Assembly: GCA_002163025.1 (NCBI GenBank)
Contig: MABF01000095.1
Coordinates: 1 to 41,642 of the forward strand
DNA: 41,642 nucleotides
Source: 'Osedax' symbiont bacterium Rs2_46_30_T18
GTDB taxonomy: Bacteria > Pseudomonadota > Gammaproteobacteria > Pseudomonadales > Balneatricaceae
Reading direction: 5' to 3'
The translations under genes were made by a program, and so were the position numbers. Below the pieces are notes generated by a model that worked only from the letters and a program-made list of their open reading frames with translations, did not search any database and was not told where the DNA came from. This document shows positions 18,408 through 27,161 of this stretch, in pieces (within the stretch, counting starts at the first letter, position 1; each line of letters starts with the position of its first letter).

Positions 18408-18718
18408 TTTACTTTTACCTGAATCTAATAATTGTCGATATTAGAGCAAAGCCAGAATTAAATGCCAAGCAATATGTTCCCGTCTGTGATTTTATCATCA
18501 AGTCCCCGCCAAGCCAGAGTGCCCTGAAGCTCACTTTAACCCTGCCAAAGCTGGGCTTAGTAGCTGTAAAATCAGGGTATCTGATGATAGGCATCCTTTC
18601 TCTGTGCCGAGATTCAATTTCATTTAATTCCTCGCGGGCTATGGCAGCTGATGGTTTTAAGGTAGAGTAGCGGGCTATTCTAAGCAGCACCCTGTTTGCA
18701 ACTTCTAAGGCTTGATCA
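18408..18718. other. 311-base divergent gap between sdhE and mnmH, no gene assigned
   Basis: A 91-codon frame on the minus strand (18415-18690) and a 98-codon frame on the plus strand (18374-18670) are open here, but neither shows a recognisable motif. The plus frame overlaps sdhE. The region should carry the divergent promoters of sdhE-ygfX and mnmH-selD. Confidence 0.4.
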
Positions 18719-19825
18719 ATGAATACTAGCGCTGATTATTTATCCATTATTTTGAATGACATACCGCTGTTCGATGTACGTGCACCCATAGAGTACGACA
18801 AAGGCAGTATTAACAGCGCGCTGAACTTACCACTGATGTCCGACCTAGAGAGAGAGAAAGTAGGTACTTGCTACAAAAATTCCGGTCAGGAAGCCGCCAT
18901 TGCCCTGGGCAGAGAACTAGTCACTCCCCAGTTACAACAACAGCGTACTCAACGCTGGGTTGAGTTTTGTAAACAGCAGCCCCAGGGGCTTTTATATTGC
19001 TTTCGCGGCGGCTTGCGTTCCAAAATCACTCAACAGTGGCTCAGTGAAGCAGGGATAGAATACCCTTTTGTAGAAGGAGGCTATAAAGCGCTGCGTCGCT
19101 TCCTAATCGACGAACTGGAAATCAGTGTCGAGACTGTGCCTATGCAGTTGATAAGCGGCCGAACTGGCTGCGGCAAAACCAGGCTGTTACTAAACCTTGA
19201 GAATATGATTGATTTAGAAGGGCTAGCCAATCACCGGGGCTCAAGTTTTGGCGCGGCACACGATCAGCAGCCTAGTCAAATAAATTTCGAGAATGCTGTT
19301 TCTGCCGCGCTACTGAAACAGCGCCACCGCCATCAAAGTACTGTCTATCTGGAAGACGAAGGACGTATGATAGGCTCGCTTTCAGTGCCTGTGGTATTAA
19401 AGCAAAAAATGCAGAGCCTCTCCCATATCGAGCTGGAAACTCCTCTTGAGCAGCGCATCAGCTATGCCATAGAAGATTACATACTGATATTGTTAGAGGG
19501 TTATCAGCGCACTCATGATCAGGAGAGTGCTTTCGAATTATTGGCCAACAGACATAAACAGAGCCTATCGAGAATACAAAAACGCTTGGGCTCTGAACGC
19601 TACATCCAGGCTTGTGAACTACTGGATCGCGGAATCAGCATGCATCGCAATCAGAATAACACTTTGGGTTACAGCGACTTTATCGAACTGATCTTAACCC
19701 AGTACTACGATCCAATGTACGACTACCAACTGGCTAAACGCGCTGACAAAAGTGTATTTTCAGGCTCAGCCGCTGAGATTAAAGACTTTATCAAAGTCGC
19801 AGCACACACCAATACTGCCCTATAG
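18719..19825 (+). CDS. mnmH: tRNA 2-selenouridine synthase MnmH (SelU)
   Basis: Replaces sulfur by selenium in 2-thiouridine at the wobble position of Lys, Glu and Gln tRNAs, using selenophosphate and passing through a geranylated intermediate. An N-terminal rhodanese domain has LFDVRAPIEYDKGSI and the catalytic loop YCFRGGLRSK with Cys94. A C-terminal P-loop domain begins at GRTGCGKT (147-154). The 368 residues match E. coli (364). The start is ATG at 18719. The next gene, 25 bases downstream, is the selenophosphate synthase fusion, so enzyme and selenium donor supply are in one operon. Confidence 0.95.
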   Translation: MNTSADYLSIILNDIPLFDVRAPIEYDKGSINSALNLPLMSDLEREKVGTCYKNSGQEAAIALGRELVTPQLQQQRTQRWVEFCKQQPQGLLYCFRGGLRSKITQQWLSEAGIEYPFVEGGYKALRRFLIDELEISVETVPMQLISGRTGCGKTRLLLNLENMIDLEGLANHRGSSFGAAHDQQPSQINFENAVSAALLKQRHRHQSTVYLEDEGRMIGSLSVPVVLKQKMQSLSHIELETPLEQRISYAIEDYILILLEGYQRTHDQESAFELLANRHKQSLSRIQKRLGSERYIQACELLDRGISMHRNQNNTLGYSDFIELILTQYYDPMYDYQLAKRADKSVFSGSAAEIKDFIKVAAHTNTAL

Positions 19826-19850
19826 ATCTATAACCTATTAGTTGAAGCCA

Positions 19851-22184
19851 ATGTTACCCACTGATATCAAATACAAAGACATTGTATTAATTGGCGGCGG
19901 CCACGCCCATGCCATCGTTGTTAAAATGTGGGGGATGCGCCCTGTCCCCGGAGTGCGTCTGACCTTAATATCCAAGGACCCGGCAACCCCGTATTCTGGC
20001 ATGCTACCGGGACTAGTTGCCGGTCACTACGACATCCAACAGACCCATATTGACTTATACAGACTTTGCAGCTGGGCTAATGTGCGCTTTATCTGCGCCA
20101 GTGTTACATCCCTAAACACCGTCGAAAAATGCATCTCACTGGCACAGCGTCCCGATATTAACTATGACATTCTCTCAATCAATACTGGTTCGACACCTAA
20201 TATCGCACAGACTACCGGCGCCGCAGAATTTGCTATCCCAGTTAAACCAGTATCGCAGTTTTATCGCCAATGGCAGCAACTACAAAAGAAAATGCAAGCG
20301 GCGCCTAAAGCGCTGAATATCGCCTTAGTGGGTGCAGGTGCCGGCGGTTTTGAGTTAATAATGGCGATGCAGCACACCAGCAAAGCCCAGTGTAAATATG
20401 CCGACAAAGCAGGCCAACAGCCCCACCAATTTCACTGGATAATCAGCGGCGACACAGTACTGCGCGGCCACAATAAAGCGGTACAAGCGCAAGCATTGCG
20501 ACAGTGCCAGCGTGCAGGCATAAAAGTGCATTTCAATTTTATGGTTTATCGAGTCAGCGCCGATGCAATCGTTGGCAAAACCCCGACAACCGGAGAAGCT
20601 AACTCACTGGCGGTGGATGAAGTGATCTGGTGCACTGCCGCAGCCGCAGCCGTATGGCCCGCCAAGGCCGGATTGGCATTGGATGAACAGGGTTTTATTG
20701 CCATTGAGGATACATTGCAATGTTGCTCAGACCCAGATGTTTTTGCCGCCGGGGATGTCGCCACGCAAATCAACTCACCCCGCCCTAAGGCCGGTGTTTT
20801 TGCAGTGCGCCAGGGACCGGTACTGTTCGCAAATTTAACCCGGGCTATTTTACAAAAACCATTACAACAGCATCGGCCTCAGCATAAGTTCCTAAGCATA
20901 CTCGCCTGCGGGGATAAGCAGGCGATTGCCAGCAGAGGCGCCATTAGCATGACCGGCAACTGGGTATGGCGCTTAAAAGACAAAATTGATCAGCAGTTTA
21001 TGGATAAATTTAACCAACTGCCGGATAAACCAGCAATGTCGCTGAAACACTGTGACCCTGTTTTGCTGGATAAACCTGTTGATTTTTTAGCTCAACTACT
21101 GGGGTCGGACAACAGCGATAGCGAAAAAATGCGCTGTGGCGGCTGTGGCGCCAAAGTAGGCTCGGATATCCTCAGTGAGACTTTGCACAAAGTAACTACT
21201 GATATTCCGGTTTGCCACCGAGAAGATGTCATTATTGGCCTCGAGGCTCCGGATGACGCGGCTGTTATCAGCACCCAGGGGCAGGCGCTGGCACAAAGTG
21301 TCGATCAATTTCGCTCTATCATCGACGACCCCTACCTATTCGCAAGAATCGCCACTAATCATGCACTCAGTGATTTGCATGCAATGGCCAGCCAGGCGCA
21401 ATCAGCACTTTCTATCGTGGCGATGCCTTTCGCTGGCGAAGCCATCCAGAAACGTGAGTTGTATCAACTGATGTACGGAGTGATTGAAGAACTAAACCGC
21501 GCCGGCTGTACATTGACCGGCGGACATACCAGCGAGGCACTGGAACTAAGTCTGGGGTTAGCGGTGAACGGCTTAGTCAACCCTGAGGCGCTCAAAACTA
21601 AACGTGGCGTCAATATAGGCCAACAGCTTATCATCACTAAACCGATTGGCACTGGGGTGATCATGGCCGCTCATATGCAGGCAAAAGCCACAGGCGAAGC
21701 TGTACAGCAGTGCCTTGAGACTATGCTGAGCAGCAATGGCGAGGCCGCCACTATACTCACTAGCTTTGGCTGTACCGCAATGACCGACCTGACCGGATTT
21801 GGTTTGATTGGCCACTTATTAGAAATGCTCAAGAGTTCGAAGCTGCAATGCAACTTATTGCTCGAGAAAATACCTACAATTACCGGGGCCCAGCAGCTAT
21901 CAGATTTAGGCTTTAGCAGCAGTTTACTCGAAAAGAATATTGCGGCCCGACGGGCAATAAAGGACGAGCAACGCTGGCGTAAACTGCCGCAATATCCATT
22001 ACTTTTTGACCCGCAAACCAGTGGTGGTCTGCTGGCATGGGTGGATCAAGATCAGGCCATTGCCTGCATTGAAGCATTGCAGGCAGCGGGTTTTTCCAGC
22101 GCCTGCGTCATAGGAGAAGCGGTTACTGATTCTGCTGATCCAGCTATGCTAAACCTACAGACATACGTCAATCTGATCCACTAG
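19851..22184 (+). CDS. selD: Fusion of a NADH-dehydrogenase-like flavoprotein with selenophosphate synthase SelD
   Basis: The C-terminal part (about 425-777) is selenide, water dikinase, which makes selenophosphate from selenide and ATP. It has RCGGCGAKVGSD with catalytic Cys432 and Lys435, the ATP/metal segment EAPDDAAVI, and FARIATNHALSDLHAM and GGHTSEALEL. The catalytic residue is encoded by TGT, so it is cysteine and not selenocysteine. The N-terminal 400 residues are a pyridine nucleotide-disulfide oxidoreductase-type FAD protein (VLIGGGHAHAIVVKMW, PYSGMLPGLVAGHY, DVFAAGDVA). Such fusions are known in several phyla; the flavoprotein may supply reduced selenium, which is inference. I chose ATG at 19851; TTG at 19842 is an in-frame alternative. 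It is downstream of mnmH. Confidence 0.94.
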   Translation: MLPTDIKYKDIVLIGGGHAHAIVVKMWGMRPVPGVRLTLISKDPATPYSGMLPGLVAGHYDIQQTHIDLYRLCSWANVRFICASVTSLNTVEKCISLAQRPDINYDILSINTGSTPNIAQTTGAAEFAIPVKPVSQFYRQWQQLQKKMQAAPKALNIALVGAGAGGFELIMAMQHTSKAQCKYADKAGQQPHQFHWIISGDTVLRGHNKAVQAQALRQCQRAGIKVHFNFMVYRVSADAIVGKTPTTGEANSLAVDEVIWCTAAAAAVWPAKAGLALDEQGFIAIEDTLQCCSDPDVFAAGDVATQINSPRPKAGVFAVRQGPVLFANLTRAILQKPLQQHRPQHKFLSILACGDKQAIASRGAISMTGNWVWRLKDKIDQQFMDKFNQLPDKPAMSLKHCDPVLLDKPVDFLAQLLGSDNSDSEKMRCGGCGAKVGSDILSETLHKVTTDIPVCHREDVIIGLEAPDDAAVISTQGQALAQSVDQFRSIIDDPYLFARIATNHALSDLHAMASQAQSALSIVAMPFAGEAIQKRELYQLMYGVIEELNRAGCTLTGGHTSEALELSLGLAVNGLVNPEALKTKRGVNIGQQLIITKPIGTGVIMAAHMQAKATGEAVQQCLETMLSSNGEAATILTSFGCTAMTDLTGFGLIGHLLEMLKSSKLQCNLLLEKIPTITGAQQLSDLGFSSSLLEKNIAARRAIKDEQRWRKLPQYPLLFDPQTSGGLLAWVDQDQAIACIEALQAAGFSSACVIGEAVTDSADPAMLNLQTYVNLIH

Positions 22185-22219
22185 CGCGGCGAAAAATCCC
22201 CAGCGTATCATTAGAAGCC

Positions 22220-22240
22220 AGCGCTTAAGAAAGCGCTTTA
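22220..22240. terminator. Possible terminator between convergent selD and glpD
   Basis: AGCGCTT at 22220-22226 pairs perfectly with AAGCGCT at 22231-22237 around a four-base loop. It lies in the 62-base gap between the two stop codons. The T tail is short on both strands, so efficiency is uncertain. Confidence 0.45.
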
Positions 22241-22246
22241 CTCAGC

Positions 22247-23818
22247 TCAGCTTACCTGCTGCTGAGCCAAGTGCTCCTCGCAATGGCCACTGACAGGGCT
22301 GAGCTGCGATTGTGCGAGAGTCGATTGCGCTGTGCCGATGTATAGATCTAGTTCAGCGCATTGCTCAACGCTTAAGTACATGCCCATTTTGGTACGGCGC
22401 CACAGCACATCTTCGACACTGCACGCCCACTCATGCTGCAACAGGTAATCGATTTCTAACTGATACAAACCGGCACCAAAATCTCTGCCCATATCTGTGT
22501 AGCTGGTCGTATTGCTTAAAAATTTCTGACACAAAGTACCGTAACTGCGCACATATCGATTGATTAAGTCAATCTCCAGCCATGGATATTGTTTCTGCAA
22601 CTGCTGCTGCAGCGCAGGCTTACTGGCGAAATCTCCACCAGGTAACACTGCGGATTTAGTCCAGGGCTTCGTCGCTTGTGGGAAATATTCGCAAAGCTTG
22701 TTAACCGCCGCCTCTGACAATTTACGATAAGTTGTTATCTTGCCGCCAAAAACTGACAGCAGTGGCGACTTACCTGCGATATCTTCTATCTCAAAGGTAT
22801 AATCTCTGGTCACCGCCTGAGCCGAGTCTGACTCGTCGTTGAGCAGCGGTCGTACTCCGGAATAACTGCTGACTATTTCAGAGGCAGTAATTTGCTGCTT
22901 GAAATGCGCGTTACAGACATCGACTAAATAGTCGGTTTCTTGCTGATCGATACTTACAGCACTTGGGTCACCCAGATACTCAACATCGGTTGTGCCTATC
23001 AAGGAGAAGTTATCTTCATAGGGGATAACAAAGACAATTCTGCCGTCTTCATTTTGCAAAATAAATGCCTGCGGCTGTGAGTGAATACGCGGCACAATGA
23101 TATGACTGCCTTTGACCAGCCGGATTTTTTTGGGAGACTCAGAGTGCAGCACATCTTTAAACAAACTTGCCACCCAGGGGCCCGCGGCATTAGCGACAGC
23201 TTTCGCATAGACAGTTGTTTGCTTGCCAGCGCTGTCCTGCAGCACTACACACCAGCCTTTTGGGTCACGTTTGGCCTGCACACACTTAGTTTGGACTAAG
23301 ATATCCGCACCTTGTTGCTGCGCTGCCAGGGCATTACAAATAACCAGCCTGGCATCATCTACTTTTGCATCGGAGTACTCAAAACCTTTTGTCATGTTCG
23401 ACTTTAAAGGGCTGAAATCACTAAACTTAATACTTTCAGACTTAGCTAAGGTAGCCCTCTTAGCCAAATTATCGTACAAAAACAGTCCGGCTCTGATCAT
23501 CCATGCTGGGCGCAAATGTGGTCGATGCGGCAACTGAAACCTCAGTGGCGAAATAATGTGCGGGGCATTTTTCAGCAGCACTTCACGCTCAGCCAAAGCC
23601 TCACGCACCAGGCGGAACTCGTAGTATTCAAGATAGCGTAACCCGCCGTGAATCAACTTACTGCTGTTGGAAGAAGTAGCACTGGCCAAATCGTTCATCT
23701 CGCACAACAGTACTTTAAGTCCACGTCCTGCCGCGTCCGCTGCAATACCCGTACCATTAACACCGCCTCCTATTACCAGCAGGTCATAAATATTTTTCTG
23801 TTCAGCGGCTGCTTGCAC
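22247..23818 (-). CDS. glpD: Aerobic glycerol-3-phosphate dehydrogenase
   Basis: Membrane-associated FAD enzyme oxidising glycerol 3-phosphate to dihydroxyacetone phosphate and passing electrons to quinone. Strongly similar to E. coli GlpD along its length: LLVIGGGVNGTGIAADAAGRG, SSKLIHGGLRYLEYYEFRLV, LPHRPHLRPAWMIR, YSGVRPLLNDESDSAQAVTR, LLSVFGGKITTYRKL. I place the start at GTG at 23818 (VQAAAEQKNIYDL), which has GGAG ten bases upstream. The frame is open to a TTG at 23854 but that adds 12 residues with no family counterpart. From 23818 it has 523 residues (E. coli 501). No glpF, glpK or glpR is nearby. Confidence 0.95.
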   Translation of the reverse strand: MQAAAEQKNIYDLLVIGGGVNGTGIAADAAGRGLKVLLCEMNDLASATSSNSSKLIHGGLRYLEYYEFRLVREALAEREVLLKNAPHIISPLRFQLPHRPHLRPAWMIRAGLFLYDNLAKRATLAKSESIKFSDFSPLKSNMTKGFEYSDAKVDDARLVICNALAAQQQGADILVQTKCVQAKRDPKGWCVVLQDSAGKQTTVYAKAVANAAGPWVASLFKDVLHSESPKKIRLVKGSHIIVPRIHSQPQAFILQNEDGRIVFVIPYEDNFSLIGTTDVEYLGDPSAVSIDQQETDYLVDVCNAHFKQQITASEIVSSYSGVRPLLNDESDSAQAVTRDYTFEIEDIAGKSPLLSVFGGKITTYRKLSEAAVNKLCEYFPQATKPWTKSAVLPGGDFASKPALQQQLQKQYPWLEIDLINRYVRSYGTLCQKFLSNTTSYTDMGRDFGAGLYQLEIDYLLQHEWACSVEDVLWRRTKMGMYLSVEQCAELDLYIGTAQSTLAQSQLSPVSGHCEEHLAQQQVS

Positions 23819-24202
23819 TGGGCTTCTTCTCCATATCACTTTAACTCGAAACAAAAAATGCAGACATTAAATCAACCCAAAGGGCAAAAATAATGAACAC
23901 ATATAATTAACTACTGACACTATAAGCCTGAATTATGAAAATAACCATTTAAATACGAACATATTCGAATATTTTTAAACAACACATTTTCGATCAGTAC
24001 AATACGGCCAACACAACTATCGATTTGATCTTCTGCATGCTATTTATCAACTGAAAAACCTGCAGTACCAACGGACACTGTCTACAGCCTTAAATTCAAA
24101 CAACAGCCATTAACGCCATATTAGTGCAGATAAACTCCGCCTAACGACTGGAGCAGCCAATCGTCAAAGCTATATCATCAGCTGCAATACTCGAGGTGCA
24201 AG
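23819..24202. other. Upstream region of glpD
   Basis: AT-rich leader and promoter region of glpD with no gene seen. The only recognisable structure is the palindromic stretch at 23948-23979. Confidence 0.4.
23948..23979. promoter_or_regulatory. Palindromic AT-rich site upstream of glpD, possible operator
   Basis: A near-palindrome centred on CGAACATATTCG (23956-23967), flanked by TTTAAA on both sides. DeoR-family GlpR operators are built from TTCG/CGAA half-sites, and this lies about 140 bases upstream of glpD. The half-site orientation differs from the E. coli consensus, so GlpR binding is a guess. Confidence 0.25.
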
Positions 24203-24358
24203 TTGACATTCTCATCTGCTATCGCCTCTAAATTAAGGTTAAAAGGGCAGTCAAAAAACATCATCGATGAATATCAACACTTGATAGATAAGACGAAAAC
24301 ATCCGCTTTGGACTGGTTTAGAAAGGAAAAACATCAGCCCGATGAAACAGTCTACTGA
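24203..24358 (+). CDS. Possible 51-residue protein of unknown function
   Basis: An open frame with TTG start at 24203, preceded by GAGGTG at a fitting distance, ending with TGA at 24356-24358. The composition is protein-like: MTFSSAIASKLRLKGQ, then a charged, helix-prone part with IIDEYQHLIDKT and ALDWFRKEKHQPDE. I do not recognise the family. It stops six bases before the end of the convergent solute-binding protein gene. It could be a genuine small gene or the 3' remnant of a longer one; an in-frame stop at 24131 limits it upstream. Confidence 0.35.
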   Translation: MTFSSAIASKLRLKGQSKNIIDEYQHLIDKTKTSALDWFRKEKHQPDETVY

Positions 24359-24363
24359 AAGAG

Positions 24364-25131
24364 TTACGGGAGAGGGAAATCAACTTGATGCTTCTGCAAA
24401 ATTCTCAGGTAGCTGCCATCGTCTTTCAGTAACTGCAACCCTCTGTTGAAGTCTGCAATAATTTGTTGGTAGGCAATTTTTTTGGAAATAGTATTGTAGA
24501 TACCATAGGTTTTTATCGAGGGCAGCAAGGTTATTATTTCTGCCCGCTGCAGCGGATAGTGCTGTTTTAACAGATATTGGAAATTTAATTTATCACTGGC
24601 GACTAAGTCAACACGGCTGCGCAGTAACTTCCTTAGATTAGTGTCGATATTATTCACAGGTGACAATTTCAGCCCCTGCTCTGCTAACATTTTTGCCGTT
24701 AACCCACCCCTTAGTACGCCAATTTCATACTGACTTAAACTCTCTAACTCAGAGACCTTAATCGGCTTCTCGCGACGACAAAAGAACACCACTTCAGAAT
24801 TATAGACAGGTTCACTATAAGCCATAAACTCTGACCTCTGTTTACTGTGAAAAATACCCAGCGCGCCCTGCACTTCACCTTGCTTAACTTGCTGAATCAT
24901 ACGCGCAAAGGGTAAAAATTTGACTTTCAAGTCATAACCTACACGCGCGAAAGCAGCATAAGTAATTTCTGTAACAAAACCGCCGCCGGGAAGCTTTTCA
25001 CTAAAATACGGAGGCCATTCAAATGCTCCTAAAACAATTTTGCTCTTTTCACTGGATGCGGCAGTTACACTTACGATCAGGAGCAAACCAAAGCATTGTA
25101 ATGAGCGGTAAAGTAAGTGCTTAAACCCCAT
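24364..25131 (-). CDS. Periplasmic solute-binding protein, family 3 type
   Basis: Resembles amino-acid-type periplasmic binding proteins (SBP_bac_3 fold). A signal peptide is seen from the ATG at 25131 (MGFKHLLYRSLQCFGLLLIV, cut after VTAASS or nearby). The mature part has GAFEWPPYFSEKLPGGGFVTEITYAAF, GYDLKVKFLPFARMIQQVKQGEVQGALG and YSEPVYNSEVVFFCRR, typical for this group. From 25131 it has 255 residues; the frame is open to another ATG at 25179, adding 16 residues before the signal. No permease or ATPase gene is adjacent, so it may be an orphan binding protein or signalling input. Its ligand cannot be told. Confidence 0.8.
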   Translation of the reverse strand: MGFKHLLYRSLQCFGLLLIVSVTAASSEKSKIVLGAFEWPPYFSEKLPGGGFVTEITYAAFARVGYDLKVKFLPFARMIQQVKQGEVQGALGIFHSKQRSEFMAYSEPVYNSEVVFFCRREKPIKVSELESLSQYEIGVLRGGLTAKMLAEQGLKLSPVNNIDTNLRKLLRSRVDLVASDKLNFQYLLKQHYPLQRAEIITLLPSIKTYGIYNTISKKIAYQQIIADFNRGLQLLKDDGSYLRILQKHQVDFPLP

Positions 25132-25395
25132 AGTAATACCCAATCTGAATGTTCGGTACTCTTGTGCTTCGTTTAGCATGCCAGTAGTTCGGACCTTAGA
25201 CTAAGAAGCCTCGCTGAGCGGATGCAGGGGTATAAAATAGATCTAATAGTGTAGCTGGGCTATAGGTGCAATGATTATTAGCGTTGTTTTTACAAACTTC
25301 TCCAGTCCCACATACAAACCCGCTACGTGCAGCCCTTGCAATCAATGAAAGCAATCATAGTAACGGCTTTTACTGTCAGTAAAAAAACTGCAGGC

Positions 25396-25428
25396 AAAAA
25401 AAAACAGCTAAGGCTACTTAGCTGTTTT
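25396..25428 (-). terminator. Rho-independent terminator of the acyl-CoA dehydrogenase-etfBA operon
   Basis: AAAACAGCTAAG at 25401-25412 pairs perfectly with CTTAGCTGTTTT at 25417-25428 around a four-base loop. Read on the minus strand it continues into a T run (complement of 25396-25404). It begins 17 bases after the etfA stop codon. Confidence 0.9.
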
Positions 25429-25445
25429 CATGTATCGCGTCTGTT

Positions 25446-26372
25446 TTATAGACTAGATTCTAGCTCTGGAACTGCTTCAAACAAATCAGCCACTAAACCG
25501 TAGTCGGCGATGGAGAAGATAGGTGCCTCTTCATCTTTGTTGATCGCCACTATCACTTTAGAGTCTTTCATCCCCGCCAAGTGCTGGATAGCACCAGAGA
25601 TACCGACGGCAATGTACAAATCCGGAGCGACTATCTTACCGGTTTGGCCCACTTGCATATCGTTGGAAACAAAGCCCGCATCAACTGCAGCTCTGGATGC
25701 GCCAACTGCCGCTCCCAACTTATCCGCTACCGCTTCCAGCAAACCGAAGTTCTCACCGTTACCCATGCCGCGACCACCAGAGATAACTATTTTTGCAGCC
25801 GTTAACTCAGGGCGCTCAGACACTACCACTTCTTCGCCGATAAATGTCGATTTACCTGCATCACAAATTGCAGTAACTTCTTCTATGCTGGCGCTGCCTG
25901 TATCGCCCGCTTCTTCAAAGGCCGTGGTTCTGACAGTAATCACTTTGATAGCATCCAGTGACTGGACTTTAGCAACCGCGTTTCCTGCGTAGACAGGGCG
26001 TTCAAATACATCGGCGCTCTCTACTTTAATAATTTCTGAAATCTGCCCTACATCTAACAGCGCCGCAACACCTGGCATAATGTTTTTGCCAGAGGTAGTG
26101 GCCGGTGCCAACAAGTGCGATTTTCCTTCGGCAAGCTCAACAATCAGCGCACGCATATTTTCTGCCAACTGGTTCGCATAGGCTGGATTATCTGCGACTA
26201 ATACTGTGCTTACACCACTAATTTTTGCTGCACTTTGCGCCGCACCCTGACAATTACTACCCGCTACTAATACTGTTACATCATCAGCAATTGCCAAAGC
26301 TGCAGTTACGGTATTTAAAGTGGAACTTTTGATACTGTCGTTATCATGTTCTGCAATGACTAAAATAGACAT
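25446..26372 (-). CDS. etfA: Electron transfer flavoprotein alpha subunit
   Basis: FAD-binding subunit of the ETF dimer, which accepts electrons from acyl-CoA dehydrogenases and passes them to ETF-quinone oxidoreductase. The C-terminal FAD domain is clear: [59 protein letters not shown] and [18 protein letters not shown]. The 308 residues are normal for the family. It is 31 bases downstream of etfB and is the last gene before a terminator. ETF-QO is not in the window. Confidence 0.97.
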   Translation of the reverse strand: MSILVIAEHDNDSIKSSTLNTVTAALAIADDVTVLVAGSNCQGAAQSAAKISGVSTVLVADNPAYANQLAENMRALIVELAEGKSHLLAPATTSGKNIMPGVAALLDVGQISEIIKVESADVFERPVYAGNAVAKVQSLDAIKVITVRTTAFEEAGDTGSASIEEVTAICDAGKSTFIGEEVVVSERPELTAAKIVISGGRGMGNGENFGLLEAVADKLGAAVGASRAAVDAGFVSNDMQVGQTGKIVAPDLYIAVGISGAIQHLAGMKDSKVIVAINKDEEAPIFSIADYGLVADLFEAVPELESSL

Positions 26373-26403
26373 AATATAATTCTCTACTTATTTCTCAAAT
26401 TCA

Positions 26404-27153
26404 TTAAATAACTTTGGCTTCGTTTTTAAGCTTATCTACTAACTCAGCGACGTCGGCAACTTTAATGCCCGCTTTACGCTCAGCGGGAGCACCTACAGAA
26501 AGCAACTTAGTATGTGCTTTAATCGAGACACCTAATTCTTCGGCAGTCTTCACTTCCAACGGCTTTCGCTTAGCTTTCATAATATTTGGCAAAGAGGCGT
26601 ATCTTGGCTCATTTAAGCGCAAATCAGTAGTGGCTATGATAGGCATCGCCAATTCTATAGTCTGCAACCCGCCGTCGACTTCTCTGGTCACTAATGCCTT
26701 GTCACCTTGAATATCGATTTTAGAGGCGAAAGTCCCCTGTGCCATACCCGTGAGAGCTGATAACATTTGCCCGGTTTGGTTGTTGTCGGTGTCAATGGCC
26801 TGCTTACCTAAAATCACTACTCCAGGTTGTTCCTGTTCAATGACTTTTGCCAGTAATTTAGCGACATTTAAAGACTCTAACTGCTCGTCTGACTCAACCT
26901 GAATAGCACGATCGGCACCTAGTGCCAAAGCAGTACGCAGCTGCTCTTGACAAGCTTTAGGGCCCACTGAAACGGCAATCACTTCTGTGGCGACTCCCGA
27001 CTCTTTTAATCTGATTGCTTCCTCAACTGCTATTTCGCAGAACGGATTCATAGCCATTTTTACGTTGTTGAGATCGACATCACTACCGTCTGCCTTGACT
27101 CTGACTTTTACGTTGTAGTCGATAACCCGCTTGACCGTTACTATTACTTTCAT
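26404..27153 (-). CDS. etfB: Electron transfer flavoprotein beta subunit
   Basis: AMP-binding subunit of ETF. Typical beginning [20 protein letters not shown] and the conserved [19 protein letters not shown] and [12 protein letters not shown]. The stretch [17 protein letters not shown] is also typical. The start is the ATG at 27153, giving 249 residues, the usual size, with AGGTG five bases upstream. The frame is open for 29 more codons upstream but those overlap the preceding gene and have no family match. Only eight bases separate it from the acyl-CoA dehydrogenase gene, so the three genes form one operon. Confidence 0.97.
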   Translation of the reverse strand: MKVIVTVKRVIDYNVKVRVKADGSDVDLNNVKMAMNPFCEIAVEEAIRLKESGVATEVIAVSVGPKACQEQLRTALALGADRAIQVESDEQLESLNVAKLLAKVIEQEQPGVVILGKQAIDTDNNQTGQMLSALTGMAQGTFASKIDIQGDKALVTREVDGGLQTIELAMPIIATTDLRLNEPRYASLPNIMKAKRKPLEVKTAEELGVSIKAHTKLLSVGAPAERKAGIKVADVAELVDKLKNEAKVI

Positions 27154-27161
27154 AAAAACAC

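Noticed and set aside
18415-18690. 91-codon frame on the minus strand considered as a ygfZ remnant
   Set aside because: YgfZ often lies near sdhE, but no YgfZ motif (for example the K-G-C-Y-x-G-Q-E box) can be seen in it.
21128-21160. Selenocysteine codon in selD
   Set aside because: The catalytic position is TGT (cysteine); no in-frame TGA is present.
25510-25992. 160-codon open frame on the plus strand
   Set aside because: Antisense to etfA, rich in Ser, Pro, Ala and Thr as expected from the opposite strand of a GC-biased gene.
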